Part shown: positions 1 to 6,976 of the stretch, piece after piece
Layout of the letters: the number at the start of each line of letters is the position of its first letter
How positions within the stretch are numbered: position 1 is the stretch's first letter
Origin: Clostridiales bacterium
Lineage (GTDB): Bacteria > Bacillota > Clostridia > Oscillospirales > Acutalibacteraceae
NCBI GenBank assembly: GCA_022799115.1
Contig: JAAWNT010000017.1
Location: 1 to 45,087 of the forward strand
Direction: 5' to 3'
Length of the DNA stretch: 45,087 nucleotides
The notes under the pieces: model-generated
What the model was told of the DNA's origin: nothing
Database searches by the model: none
Seen by the model: the letters and a program-made list of their open reading frames with translations, nothing else
Program-made: the position numbers and the translations under genes

Positions 1-263
1 ACGAGCTGGTAGCGCACCAGACCGGCTTGGGCGGTGAGAGAACCGTCTAACGTCCACAGTATCTGTAGTGTGGAACCATCTACGGTTCGAAGCAACGGTA
101 TCTTATCCAATGTTCCGGATTGATCGGTAATGGAATAGAATCGGCATAGGTTTAAATTGGGTGTACCGGGATTGGGAATGGCAAAGAGGATTGCTGTGGC
201 GTTTTGATCGCCTTGCTGAACCTGTACCCGAACCCGGATTGCACGATTGTCAACGTAGATCAT
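1..263 (-). CDS. N-terminal part of an unrecognised protein, cut by the left edge
   Basis: The reverse strand opens at an ATG at 263 and stays open to the window edge, showing 87 residues that begin MIYVDNRAIRVRVQVQQGDQ. The start is supported by an AAAGGAGAT Shine-Dalgarno site just upstream. The visible part alternates hydrophobic and polar residues as in a beta-rich domain and has no signal peptide. The opening resembles beta-strand N-termini of some phage baseplate or tail-accessory proteins, but I do not recognise the family and no other phage structural gene is nearby. The C-terminus lies outside the window. The reading frame is well supported; the function is not. Confidence 0.6.
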   Translation of the reverse strand, partial: MIYVDNRAIRVRVQVQQGDQNATAILFAIPNPGTPNLNLCRFYSITDQSGTLDKIPLLRTVDGSTLQILWTLDGSLTAQAGLVRYQL

Positions 264-674
264 AGAATACATCTCCTTTTTTTATAAGGACATGGGATGG
301 AATTTATTGTCCCGTAAAAGGCAAATGTTAGACCAATTGTGATATCTGCGGGTCATTGATCCATATAAAATTCGTTTTTACAAATTATTCATCAAATTCT
401 CAAATCCATCACAATGTGTTTATAAGGAGAACACAAAAAGGGGATAATATAAAATCAATCCAAGGGCAGCAGCCTAAAACCGGACATAGAGCCGGACCAA
501 ATATAATCCCTCTGCCAAGGGTTTATATATTGTTTTTTCATTTTTCTCCTTTTCTTAGAAGAGCGCGGGTTTACCGCGCTCTTTCTATTTCCGGGATCAT
601 TTGGAAGGGTTTAATAGAACCATTCAGCGTTTATTTTACATTTCGCGTAGAAAACTAATGACGAGGTGATATCA
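264..674. other. Intergenic stretch without a convincing gene
   Basis: This gap separates the leftward gene at 263 from the small rightward gene at 675. A 100-codon open frame at 356-658 lacks a ribosome binding site and has an unconvincing composition, so I do not call it. The stretch holds a rightward terminator-like hairpin (560-590). Before it, GGCAG near 463 can pair with CTGCC near 513, enclosing two CCGG segments that can pair with each other, so a short structured transcript is possible. I recognise no RNA family here. Confidence 0.4.
560..590 (+). terminator. Rho-independent terminator-like hairpin
   Basis: AGAGCGCGG at 560-568 pairs perfectly with CCGCGCTCT at 574-582 over a five-base loop and is followed by TTCTATTT. 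It faces right, but no rightward gene ends just before it, which leaves a short unannotated transcript as one explanation. Confidence 0.55.
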
Positions 675-800
675 ATGGCGAAAAAAGGAATGAAACGTCC
701 GGAAATCAATCATAATAAAAACCAAGTTCCTCCAGTGCCGGAACTTCAGGGCCGTCCCAAAACATCGAAGGAAAAAGCAAAGCCGATTACCGAGAAATAG
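675..800 (+). CDS. Small basic protein of 41 residues
   Basis: This short gene starts at an ATG preceded by a clear GAGGTGAT ribosome binding site (663-670) and encodes 41 residues starting MAKKGMKRPEINHN and ending KAKPITEK. It is rich in Lys and Pro, has no signal peptide, no membrane segment and no Cys, and is probably largely disordered. A strong terminator hairpin (862-906) lies 60 bases downstream, consistent with a single-gene transcript. Its function is unknown. Similar short proteins beginning MAKKGM with a PPVPE-like segment may exist in other Clostridia, but that is memory, not something shown here. The case for a real gene rests on the ribosome binding site, the terminator and the composition. 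Confidence 0.6.
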   Translation: MAKKGMKRPEINHNKNQVPPVPELQGRPKTSKEKAKPITEK

Positions 801-861
801 AAGCAAACCTTCATTCTCTAAAATACAAGAGAATGAAAACATTACACGGATTCAAAGACCC

Positions 862-906
862 TAAAAAAGGGCTCAGTTCCGATGAATCAGAACTGGGCCC
901 TTTTTT
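862..906 (+). terminator. Terminator after the 41-residue gene
   Basis: GGGCTCAGTTC (869-879) pairs with GAACTGGGCCC (890-900) with one G-T wobble, followed by six T. An A-run on the left side could let it work in both directions. Confidence 0.85.
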
Positions 907-972
907 CAATGAACCATAAAAAATTTCTCTTTTAGAAAACAACCTGCTATCAGCTAGAGACTAATCCGCAAG

Positions 973-1014
973 AAAAAGGCCGTCATACCAGATGTAAAGG
1001 TATGGCGGCTTTTA
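973..1014 (-). terminator. Terminator of the cwlJ-gerQ operon
   Basis: GCCGTCATACC (979-989) pairs with GGTATGGCGGC (999-1009) with one wobble. Read leftward, the stem is followed by a run of five T. It lies about 80 bases beyond the gerQ stop codon. The right flank is also T-rich, so it may act in both directions. Confidence 0.7.
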
Positions 1015-1096
1015 TAAAATCTTATAGTTAAGATGATTATCATTCGTAGAATGTTTTTACGTGTTTCTCGTTGCGAAGGAGAACACGATTATGTAA

Positions 1097-1501
1097 TTAC
1101 CGTTGATTATTTCCATTTATGTTATTGTTGCTGGGCAACAGATTGTAATTCCTGTTTGGGCGTTGCCCAGGAAAATAAAAATAAACAAACTTGATAGAGA
1201 AAATATCGCATACAATAAAATTGTTAGAGTCATCGTCGTAAAGTGTGACATAACTTGTACCGACAAAATATAAAATCCCCTGTTTACGCATAATGCGATC
1301 GGTGCCGATCAAAAATTCCACCACCACAAATTCCCCAATGTTATCCGATAGGATTTTCTGCATGGAACCACGCATTTCCTCGGTATCAAAATCAATGGGC
1401 GGAGGGGTAGTGAATTCAGGAGGAACGCCATTTAACCCCCTTCGGCTGTTGCGGTTGATCATACTTTTGCCTCCTTGATAGGCTTGTGGATTCTGGTCCA
1501 T
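1097..1501 (-). CDS. gerQ: GerQ-like spore coat protein
   Basis: A protein of 134 residues. Residues from about 45 to 112 (SMQKILSDNIGEFVVVEF through IKFVYFYFPG) resemble the conserved domain of GerQ, the spore-coat protein needed in Bacillus to localise the cortex hydrolase CwlJ. The domain sits between a Gln/Pro/Gly-containing N-terminus and an Asn-rich C-terminus, as in the family. The gene lies 59 bases downstream of a cwlJ-like gene on the same strand, the pairing seen in several Bacillus species, and the context supports the call as much as the sequence does. The start is uncertain: ATG 1501 has GAAAGGAAAGGTG upstream, whereas ATG 1462 (13 residues in) has a stronger AAGGAGGC at ideal spacing, giving 121 residues. 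Confidence 0.72.
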   Translation of the reverse strand: MDQNPQAYQGGKSMINRNSRRGLNGVPPEFTTPPPIDFDTEEMRGSMQKILSDNIGEFVVVEFLIGTDRIMRKQGILYFVGTSYVTLYDDDSNNFIVCDIFSIKFVYFYFPGQRPNRNYNLLPSNNNINGNNQR

Positions 1502-1560
1502 AAGTTACACCTTTCCTTTCTGATAAAAATTATAAATGGGGAACGGTTCCAGTTCTGGAA

Positions 1561-2004
1561 CTAAGTATCTGCGTATGCCTCGGTGGGATTATAAAAACAA
1601 TGATCTCCGATTCGGATCACAAACTGTCCCACGTTAGCTGGAAAGAATTGCCTGCAATTAGGGGAAAAGGGATTGAAATACCAAAGCGCAAATCCCAGAT
1701 TGGTCAGCCGGTTTCCGGCAATAGCCCAATTAGCAATATCATAATGAATTTGTTGAGGGCGCATATTGTAAATGTTCTGTATGTTATAGCTGCCTCGGAT
1801 TGTTTCTCTTACACAATCAAACTGTCCCTCCTGGTAAATCACCGCACGGATTGTTTTTTCCAGACGTCCATATTCTCCGTAGGTAATATTTACCCGATTC
1901 ATTACAACACATGCGACTGCTTTCATCCCATTTTCCCCTTCGCCGCCCGCCTCGCATTCAAGGATTCGAGCAAGGATTTCCAAGTCGGAAAATGCCAACC
2001 GCAT
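1561..2004 (-). CDS. cwlJ: CwlJ-type spore cortex-lytic hydrolase
   Basis: A protein of 147 residues covering the whole SleB/CwlJ hydrolase domain. The N-terminal ECEAGGEGENGM segment carries the Glu (about residue 18) that matches the proposed catalytic acid of the family. Further on are VMNRV, the LWYFNP segment and the C-terminal HCFYNPTE motif, all typical of CwlJ. There is no signal peptide or peptidoglycan-binding domain. That fits CwlJ, which is made in the mother cell and held in the coat, and argues against SleB. CwlJ degrades cortex muramic-lactam peptidoglycan in germination and is activated by calcium-dipicolinate. ATG 2004 follows a GGAAAGGAG site. gerQ follows in the same transcript. 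A mother-cell sigma-factor promoter is expected upstream; a CATATGTT box (2035-2042, reverse strand) vaguely fits a sigma-E -10 element, with low confidence. Confidence 0.88.
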   Translation of the reverse strand: MRLAFSDLEILARILECEAGGEGENGMKAVACVVMNRVNITYGEYGRLEKTIRAVIYQEGQFDCVRETIRGSYNIQNIYNMRPQQIHYDIANWAIAGNRLTNLGFALWYFNPFSPNCRQFFPANVGQFVIRIGDHCFYNPTEAYADT

Positions 2005-2214
2005 CTACTCCTTTCCCGAACAGTAATTTTTAATAACATATGAAAGGAAATAGAAGGATATTCATCCCATAAGCAAATCGAAATAGAAAAGGGTTGATTT
2101 TTTAAAATCCTTGTACCCAATAAAAAAGTTTTCGCAGAAAAGGAAAAGAGCAAAAGATAAACATTTTCACCGTTGTCCTTTCTATGATGGATGCCGTTAT
2201 AAAAGAAATAAAAT

Positions 2215-2247
2215 ACCTGGAAGCCTGATGAAAGTCAGCTTCCAGGT
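2215..2247. repeat. Perfect inverted repeat between operons
   Basis: ACCTGGAAGC (2215-2224) and GCTTCCAGGT (2238-2247) form a ten-pair stem with a 13-base loop. Read leftward it is followed by a T-rich tract, so it could be a second, backup terminator behind the one at 2283-2327. Confidence 0.5.
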
Positions 2248-2282
2248 GTTTCTGATTCTAGCGTATTCCCTCACAAAATAAA

Positions 2283-2327
2283 ACAAAAAAGAGGCTGCCT
2301 GCGTTCATTGGATACGCAAGCAGCCTC
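2283..2327 (-). terminator. Terminator after the 43-residue peptide gene
   Basis: GAGGCTGC (2291-2298) pairs with GCAGCCTC (2320-2327), with an inner GCGT/ACGC stem. Read leftward it ends in six T. It closes the two-gene transcript of the 880-residue protein and the small peptide. Confidence 0.85.
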
Positions 2328-2349
2328 ACTGTTAAAACGAGAAAGAGAA

Positions 2350-2481
2350 TTAATCCATCATGCCGTAGTCATCGTCACCAAATGGATCGGGATCGACCTG
2401 AGACAGTTCATTTTCCATGATCTGCCGGTTGGTTTCAAAAAGAACAAGATCTAATTCAGGAGATTGATATTCTTTTTTCAT
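2350..2481 (-). CDS. 43-residue peptide with YxxPxL motif, candidate RiPP-like precursor
   Basis: The frame extends further upstream, but ATG 2481 has a near-consensus AAAGGAGG site and overlaps nothing, whereas longer versions would run into the preceding gene. The product begins MKKEYQSPELDLVLFE, continues with TNRQIMENELSQ and ends in a very acidic tail (VDPDPFGDDDYGMMD). The segment YQSPEL matches the YxxPxL motif by which lasso-peptide leaders bind PqqD-like RRE proteins (family knowledge), and a PqqD-like gene is encoded at 6217. No Cys is present and there is no signal peptide. The gene lies 19 bases behind the 880-residue secreted protein gene, so the two are probably co-transcribed. 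It shares a DPF motif near its C-terminus with that protein, which ends SEDPFA. Inference: residues up to about 20 are leader, the rest is core. That it is a modified peptide is unproven. Confidence 0.72.
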   Translation of the reverse strand: MKKEYQSPELDLVLFETNRQIMENELSQVDPDPFGDDDYGMMD

Positions 2482-2500
2482 GTCACATTTCCTCCTTTCA

Positions 2501-5143
2501 TTAAGCAAACGGATCTTCTGAAGGTGCGGTATCACTCCACTGTTCACTCAAGTAAATATAATTTTTACCATTGATCTCAACTTCGATCCAAGCGATTGCA
2601 TAACGAGCTTGCCCTGCTTTAATTCCATTAAAGCTCTGAGTAAATTGACCGTTTAGATCAGTAACCGGAGTCGTATAGCCCGTATAGTAAAGATAAAGAG
2701 GATTGTTGCCGATCTTTGTGGATACATGGCCGGAAGATGCGGTTGCATACTCTTCAATATAGCTCTTCAAAGCGTCGCTATGCTTGCTTTGAATATCCTG
2801 GTTGGAATAGAATACGCCGCTTCTTACAACTTTAGCGTCATTCAGCTCTTCGAGGTTTTCGGATGTCCACGGAATCATCAAGCGGATGGCGTATTTACCA
2901 TCTCTTTCGTCCCAGCCTTTTTCATCCAAACCAATGGAAACCGTAAAGAGATTATCCCAATCGAGATCCCAGTTGGCGGTCAAAGTAATATCCTGATTTT
3001 CATTTCCCAGCGTAAGGGCGAGAATGGGGGTGTTGTTCTCATCCTGCCATTCTTTAAAGCAATAGCTGGGCATGTCCGGTGTAGGAACAGGCAGTGTGAT
3101 GGCGCCGGTTGCCGGGTCTACCATTTCACTATCAAGATTATAAACAATGGTTTTGCTTCCGTTTCCTTTGGAATCGATGTAACGAACGGTATAAGAAACG
3201 GTTTCAGTAATAACCTCAATGGACTGATTGGCTGCGATATTGTTGATGGTATAACTGCCATTTCCAACGGTGGTCAAAGGAACCTTTACATTGCCCACCA
3301 CGGTATTCACGGCAATTACTTTGTAACCGGGCTTAGGAGCCACAGTAAAAGCGAAAGCGCCGTTGTATCCAACAGTAGCGCTGTCGGAAGTGGTGATGCT
3401 GTATTGGTCACAGTTCTCTGTATAGGTAACCGTATATTGATTCTCGGTGAGACCTTCCACAGAGATGGTAATATCTTCCGTAACAGGAACGAGATAGGTT
3501 TTGGTTTGTTCGTTCCAGGTAGGCTGTACGCTTCCAGAAGATTTCACGGTGTAATTCGAGTTGCTGTAGGCAGGAGCAATCGTAAGAGAAAACTCGAAAG
3601 AATCCCCATGCCGGACAGAAGTGCTATCAACGGACGATAAGGTATAGGCGGTTCCCTGGTTCAACGTTACTTTGTAGGAGTTTTTAACAACATTGGATAC
3701 AGAGACGACCTGATTTTCTTTTATGTTCGAAATGGTATAAGCAAAGGTATCTGTTGTACCAGGAACAAGCTCTTTGGAGAGATTGATGTTATTTGCGGTT
3801 ATGATAAGATCGGACTTGGTATAACCCTCTTCCAGTTTAACCCAAAAAGTATAGGGGTTCCCATACTCTACCGCCACACTGGAAAGGGATTCTTCACCGC
3901 CGACAGCAGTAATGCGATATCCCTCGCCTGCATTGAAAATAACCTGGTTGGAAGTCCGTGTGCCACCGGTAATTGTGATTTCAAAATCCTCGGTGACACG
4001 GTTGATGGTATAGTTGTTGCCGGCCTGCTTTAAAGCGGAAGCATCTCCCTTTGTTACGACAACAGTGGGAGCCTGAAAGCCTTCAACAGTGTTCACAGAG
4101 AAGCTGTAGCTTGTGCCGTATTCCACGGTTTGAGATTCCGCTGTGGTGGTGTATCCTTCCGCGTTTTGGTTTACGATAGAGACAGTGTGAGTTTCCTTGG
4201 AAACAGAAACCGTTACATTTTGTGTGGATCTGACATTGTTAATCTCATATGTGTAAACAGAACCAGAAGCAGTGGTATAATTGATGGTTCTTCCGTTTGC
4301 GGCAACCGTAGGCGCGCCGTATCCGGGCTCCACAGTGACGTCAAACGTAAAGGTTCCGCCATAAGGAACTTCGGTAGAACCATTTTTGGAAATCGCCTGA
4401 TAACCGATTCCAGTGGGCAGGGTAACAAGAACAGGGGCGTTTAAGCTTACCGCTACCATGAGATCTTCCGAAACCTTCGGGATGGTATAGGAATAAATCA
4501 TATTACCGGAAGCATCGGTGGTCGGACTGCCTGCATCAGCAGAGATTACGCCGTCGCCGGCACGAACAAGCGGTAAATAATTGGCATATTCGCTGTAAAC
4601 GGTAAGATCGAACTTGAAATCTGCGCCATCCTCAACCGTTTTTGCACCGTATTGACTGAGCTTGTATTGTGTGGTAGAGGTAGCTGGCATGGTTACCGTG
4701 TGGGGCGCCGCTTTCAAATTCGGCTGTACAGTTACCTCTGTAGAGACGGAACATCTTCTGAGATCTAAAGTGTATTGCACGTGATTGTCCACAACTGTGG
4801 AAGACTCGACTTTTGCTTTTGCATCGCTTAAATTGATTTCGATATCCTTGCCTTCTGTTAAAAGAATACCAAATGTTACCTTACTGAAATTTGTATTCTC
4901 AGCTGGCGTCAATATGATATCTTCACCAGAAAACTCTACCTGATATCCGTAATCTTCCAGATAGATATCATTGTAGTCTGCCTCAAATGCGTCACCATAG
5001 GTATCGCAGTAGTTAATTCCCTCCCCTCCTTTTAACACAATCTTTGTCACAGCGCTGGCAGCAATTGATGTGATTGGTACTGACAGAAACAATAAGGCAG
5101 CGACAAGAACCAATGACATTAATTGCTTTGACACCTTTTTCAT
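2501..5143 (-). CDS. Large secreted protein with about six beta-type tandem repeats
   Basis: A protein of 880 residues with a classical Sec signal peptide (KK at the N-terminus, hydrophobic core to about residue 24, cleavage near AASA). After a divergent first unit come about six repeats of roughly 80 residues, starting near residues 146, 235, 318, 400, 490 and 570. Each follows the pattern hydrophobic strand, GY or Y, (V)EYG-F-F-V, then Y-I-N-V and I-V. Near residue 650 is an InlB B-repeat/Flg_new-like unit (YTVRYID ... LTANWD). A unique C-terminal domain of about 150 residues ends WSDTAPSEDPFA. There is no LPXTG motif, so wall attachment by sortase is not indicated. The start is fixed by a very strong AAGGAGGAGG site and a promoter at 5184-5212. 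The function is unknown; a surface adhesin-like or scaffold role is inference. Its coupling to the 43-residue peptide and the divergent modification operon is the notable point. Confidence 0.88.
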   Translation of the reverse strand: MKKVSKQLMSLVLVAALLFLSVPITSIAASAVTKIVLKGGEGINYCDTYGDAFEADYNDIYLEDYGYQVEFSGEDIILTPAENTNFSKVTFGILLTEGKDIEINLSDAKAKVESSTVVDNHVQYTLDLRRCSVSTEVTVQPNLKAAPHTVTMPATSTTQYKLSQYGAKTVEDGADFKFDLTVYSEYANYLPLVRAGDGVISADAGSPTTDASGNMIYSYTIPKVSEDLMVAVSLNAPVLVTLPTGIGYQAISKNGSTEVPYGGTFTFDVTVEPGYGAPTVAANGRTINYTTASGSVYTYEINNVRSTQNVTVSVSKETHTVSIVNQNAEGYTTTAESQTVEYGTSYSFSVNTVEGFQAPTVVVTKGDASALKQAGNNYTINRVTEDFEITITGGTRTSNQVIFNAGEGYRITAVGGEESLSSVAVEYGNPYTFWVKLEEGYTKSDLIITANNINLSKELVPGTTDTFAYTISNIKENQVVSVSNVVKNSYKVTLNQGTAYTLSSVDSTSVRHGDSFEFSLTIAPAYSNSNYTVKSSGSVQPTWNEQTKTYLVPVTEDITISVEGLTENQYTVTYTENCDQYSITTSDSATVGYNGAFAFTVAPKPGYKVIAVNTVVGNVKVPLTTVGNGSYTINNIAANQSIEVITETVSYTVRYIDSKGNGSKTIVYNLDSEMVDPATGAITLPVPTPDMPSYCFKEWQDENNTPILALTLGNENQDITLTANWDLDWDNLFTVSIGLDEKGWDERDGKYAIRLMIPWTSENLEELNDAKVVRSGVFYSNQDIQSKHSDALKSYIEEYATASSGHVSTKIGNNPLYLYYTGYTTPVTDLNGQFTQSFNGIKAGQARYAIAWIEVEINGKNYIYLSEQWSDTAPSEDPFA

Positions 5144-5183
5144 GTGTTTACCTCCTCCTTAAAAATTAGTTTATTTATTATGA

Positions 5184-5212
5184 AGTATAAAATATTTGAA
5201 ATCCTTTGTCAA
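5184..5212 (-). promoter_or_regulatory. Sigma-A-type promoter of the secreted repeat protein
   Basis: On the reverse strand a consensus TTGACA (5207-5212) and TATACT (5184-5189) are separated by 17 bases. It lies 41 bases upstream of the 880-residue gene. Confidence 0.85.
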
Positions 5213-5325
5213 CAAATAAAATAAACAAGAAATAGCACGACTTAAAATCCGTTTAAAAGTAAAAATAATACATATTTTTTGTTAATAACAGACTTTGACA
5301 AGTGGGATGGAGATGGATGGCGATA

Positions 5326-5354
5326 TTGATTTTATGTCTTATTTCTGTTATAAT
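5326..5354 (+). promoter_or_regulatory. Sigma-A-type promoter of the kinase-PqqD-protease-ABC operon
   Basis: TTGATT (5326-5331) and a perfect TATAAT (5349-5354) are separated by 17 bases. It points away from the promoter at 5184-5212, with 113 bases between the two -35 boxes, so one regulator could serve both transcripts. Confidence 0.82.
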
Positions 5355-5481
5355 AATCGACAATATTTTTTACCAATAAATTAGTATAGTATCGGATGAT
5401 TATTTGCATAAAAATAAAGTTAGTTATGTTGATGCTGCGTTTTTTTATCCGTTACCAAATAATAGAAATGGGTTTAGACAG

Positions 5482-6213
5482 ATGGCATTTTATCGTTTTG
5501 CAGGATTAACCATAGATATGGAGCCGAAGCATCCAACCTTAATCAAGCAGTCCGAACCTTATCGGATGGCAACCCACGGCAAAAAGGCGGACATCTTAAT
5601 CCGTCAGCCCGAAGGATATATTCAACAAATGCAGGCGGCGAATCCTGTGCTAACCCCGGATCAATGTGAATATATTCGCTTTAGCACTTGTTTTTATCGT
5701 TCTCTGTTATGTTTTGATGGGATGATGCTTCATTCGTCTGCCGTTGCGGTGGATGATCGGGCATATCTTTTTACCGCGCCTTCCGGAACAGGAAAATCCA
5801 CCCATACGTCACAATGGCTTCAGCTTTTTCAAAACCGTGCCTTGATTATCAATGATGATAAGCCTGCGCTGAGGTGGATTGACAAGCAGCTGTGCGCATG
5901 TGGAACCCCGTTTTCCGGAAAAACGGCGCAGAGCCGGAATGTATGTATACCGGTAGCGGGAATCTGTATTTTGGAGCGGGGGAAGACCAACCAAATTAAG
6001 TCTATCACGGCCAAGCAGGCAATCCCTATTTTATATGAACAGACCATCCATTCCCTGAGAGCGCAGAAAATGGAACAATTGCTTGCTATGCTGCAATCGG
6101 TAGTCGAAGCAATACCTTTATATAGAATGCGGTGTACCATCGGGGTGGAAGCAGCCCGGACCGCATATGAGGGGATGTCCCAAAGTGGACAAAGAAGGAA
6201 AACGGAGGTTTAG
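5482..6213 (+). CDS. HprK/PEP-carboxykinase-like P-loop kinase of a peptide-modification operon
   Basis: With the start at ATG 5482 the protein has 243 residues and begins MAFYRFAGLTIDMEP. An in-frame TTG at 5404 would add 26 residues, but neither start has a good ribosome binding site; I prefer 5482 because YRFAGL-type openings fit the family. LHSSAV (about residue 83) is followed by the Walker A segment APSGTGKST (99-107) and by INDDKPAL (123-130), the HprK-like acidic motif. Then come GTPFSGKT and ICILERGK. Relatives encoded beside PqqD-like proteins include the lasso-peptide kinases, such as that of the paeninodin cluster, which phosphorylates the precursor. HPr kinase proper is larger and hexameric, so this is not the carbon-catabolite enzyme. 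The stop lies three bases before the PqqD start, so translation is coupled. The substrate is inferred to be the 43-residue peptide. Confidence 0.8.
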   Translation: MAFYRFAGLTIDMEPKHPTLIKQSEPYRMATHGKKADILIRQPEGYIQQMQAANPVLTPDQCEYIRFSTCFYRSLLCFDGMMLHSSAVAVDDRAYLFTAPSGTGKSTHTSQWLQLFQNRALIINDDKPALRWIDKQLCACGTPFSGKTAQSRNVCIPVAGICILERGKTNQIKSITAKQAIPILYEQTIHSLRAQKMEQLLAMLQSVVEAIPLYRMRCTIGVEAARTAYEGMSQSGQRRKTEV

Positions 6214-6216
6214 AAA

Positions 6217-6483
6217 ATGAAAGTAAAAGATGGATTTATACTTAGAAAAATGAGTGATATGGGAGTGGTCGCGCCGGTAGGCGAAATCTCTGAGAATTTT
6301 CATGGCATGGTTACATTGAATCAAACCGGGATCTATTTATGGGAATTGATGCAACAGGAGATTACCGGCGAGCAGTTGGCGGAGTCTTTGATGGAAGAAT
6401 ACGATGTGGATCAAGAGACGGCGGCACAGGATGTGGAGAACTTTCTGCGCAAGGCCCGGGAGGCGGGAATTGTGCAAGATTAA
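6217..6483 (+). CDS. PqqD family peptide-binding chaperone (RRE domain)
   Basis: A stand-alone PqqD-like domain of 88 residues. It opens KVKDGFILRKMSDMGVVAPVG, has the family's NQTGIYLWELM segment near residue 38 and ends in a helix (DVENFLRKAREAGIV). Proteins of this fold bind leader peptides and bring them to modifying enzymes: PqqD, the B1 proteins of lasso clusters and other RREs. It starts at ATG 6217 with a GGAGG site eight bases upstream, almost touching the kinase stop codon, and its last 14 bases overlap the next gene. No radical-SAM enzyme or cyclase is encoded nearby. The likely client is the YxxPxL peptide at 2350-2481; a client elsewhere in the genome is possible. Confidence 0.88.
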   Translation: MKVKDGFILRKMSDMGVVAPVGEISENFHGMVTLNQTGIYLWELMQQEITGEQLAESLMEEYDVDQETAAQDVENFLRKAREAGIVQD

Positions 6484-6958
6484 TCCAAAATCCAAGCCCA
6501 TAAACGTAGAAGAGTTAGCCGATTTAATGCAGGAAGTGTTTGCTCAAGGCGGAATGTTTCGCTTTTTACCAACAGGAAACAGTATGCAGCCTATGCTTTA
6601 TGAACAGAGAGATGTGGTTTTGCTGTGCAGTCCCCAAAAGCGGCCGCCTAAAAAATATGATGTGGTGCTGTACCGCCGGGACAATGGGCAATATGTATTG
6701 CATCGGATTGTAGGCGGTAATCGTAAGGGTTATCTGCTTTGTGGAGATCACCAGTATTGTTTGGAAAAAAACATTCGAGAGGATCAAATGATAGGGGTGT
6801 TGGATCGCTTTGTCCGAAACGGCAAACAGATTTCTATTGATTCCCTGCCATATCGATGGTACGCCATACTATGGACGTCTCTGCGTCCAGTACGTAGGAT
6901 AGCGTCTTTGGTTTTTCATAAATTGCGCCGTTTTTTTCGTTATAAAAGATTATCTTAA
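6470..6958 (+). CDS. S24/S26 signal-peptidase-like protease, Ser/His type
   Basis: An in-frame ATG at 6404 exists, but TTG 6470 is better placed: it follows GGGAGGCGGGAA and overlaps the PqqD gene by only 14 bases, giving 162 residues. PTGNSMQPML carries the nucleophile Ser (about residue 38). Bacterial signal peptidases have Lys just before Arg at the next conserved site, but here the sequence is YVLHRIVG, so His (about 78) replaces Lys as in the ER/SipW type. CGDH (Asp about 93) follows. There is no clear N-terminal membrane anchor; the C-terminal 40 residues are basic and amphipathic (RWYAILWTSLRPVRRIASLVF) and could touch the membrane. Inference: it removes the leader from the modified peptide, replacing the transglutaminase-fold protease of lasso clusters. 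Confidence 0.78.
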   Translation: MCKINPKSKPINVEELADLMQEVFAQGGMFRFLPTGNSMQPMLYEQRDVVLLCSPQKRPPKKYDVVLYRRDNGQYVLHRIVGGNRKGYLLCGDHQYCLEKNIREDQMIGVLDRFVRNGKQISIDSLPYRWYAILWTSLRPVRRIASLVFHKLRRFFRYKRLS

Positions 6959-6976
6959 GAGAAGCAGGAGATGTAG

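Noticed and set aside
356-658. 100-codon plus-strand frame in the left intergenic region
   Set aside because: No ribosome binding site, unnatural composition, and it runs through a terminator hairpin at 560-590.
2726-3640. 304-codon plus-strand frame opposite the secreted repeat protein
   Set aside because: It is a shadow of the repeat gene, has no ribosome binding site and resembles no family.
2501-5143. Sortase-anchored surface protein
   Set aside because: The C-terminus ends WSDTAPSEDPFA with no LPXTG-like motif, hydrophobic span or basic tail.
6217-6483. PqqD as part of PQQ biosynthesis
   Set aside because: No PqqA, PqqB, PqqC or radical-SAM PqqE gene is nearby; the neighbours point to another peptide pathway.
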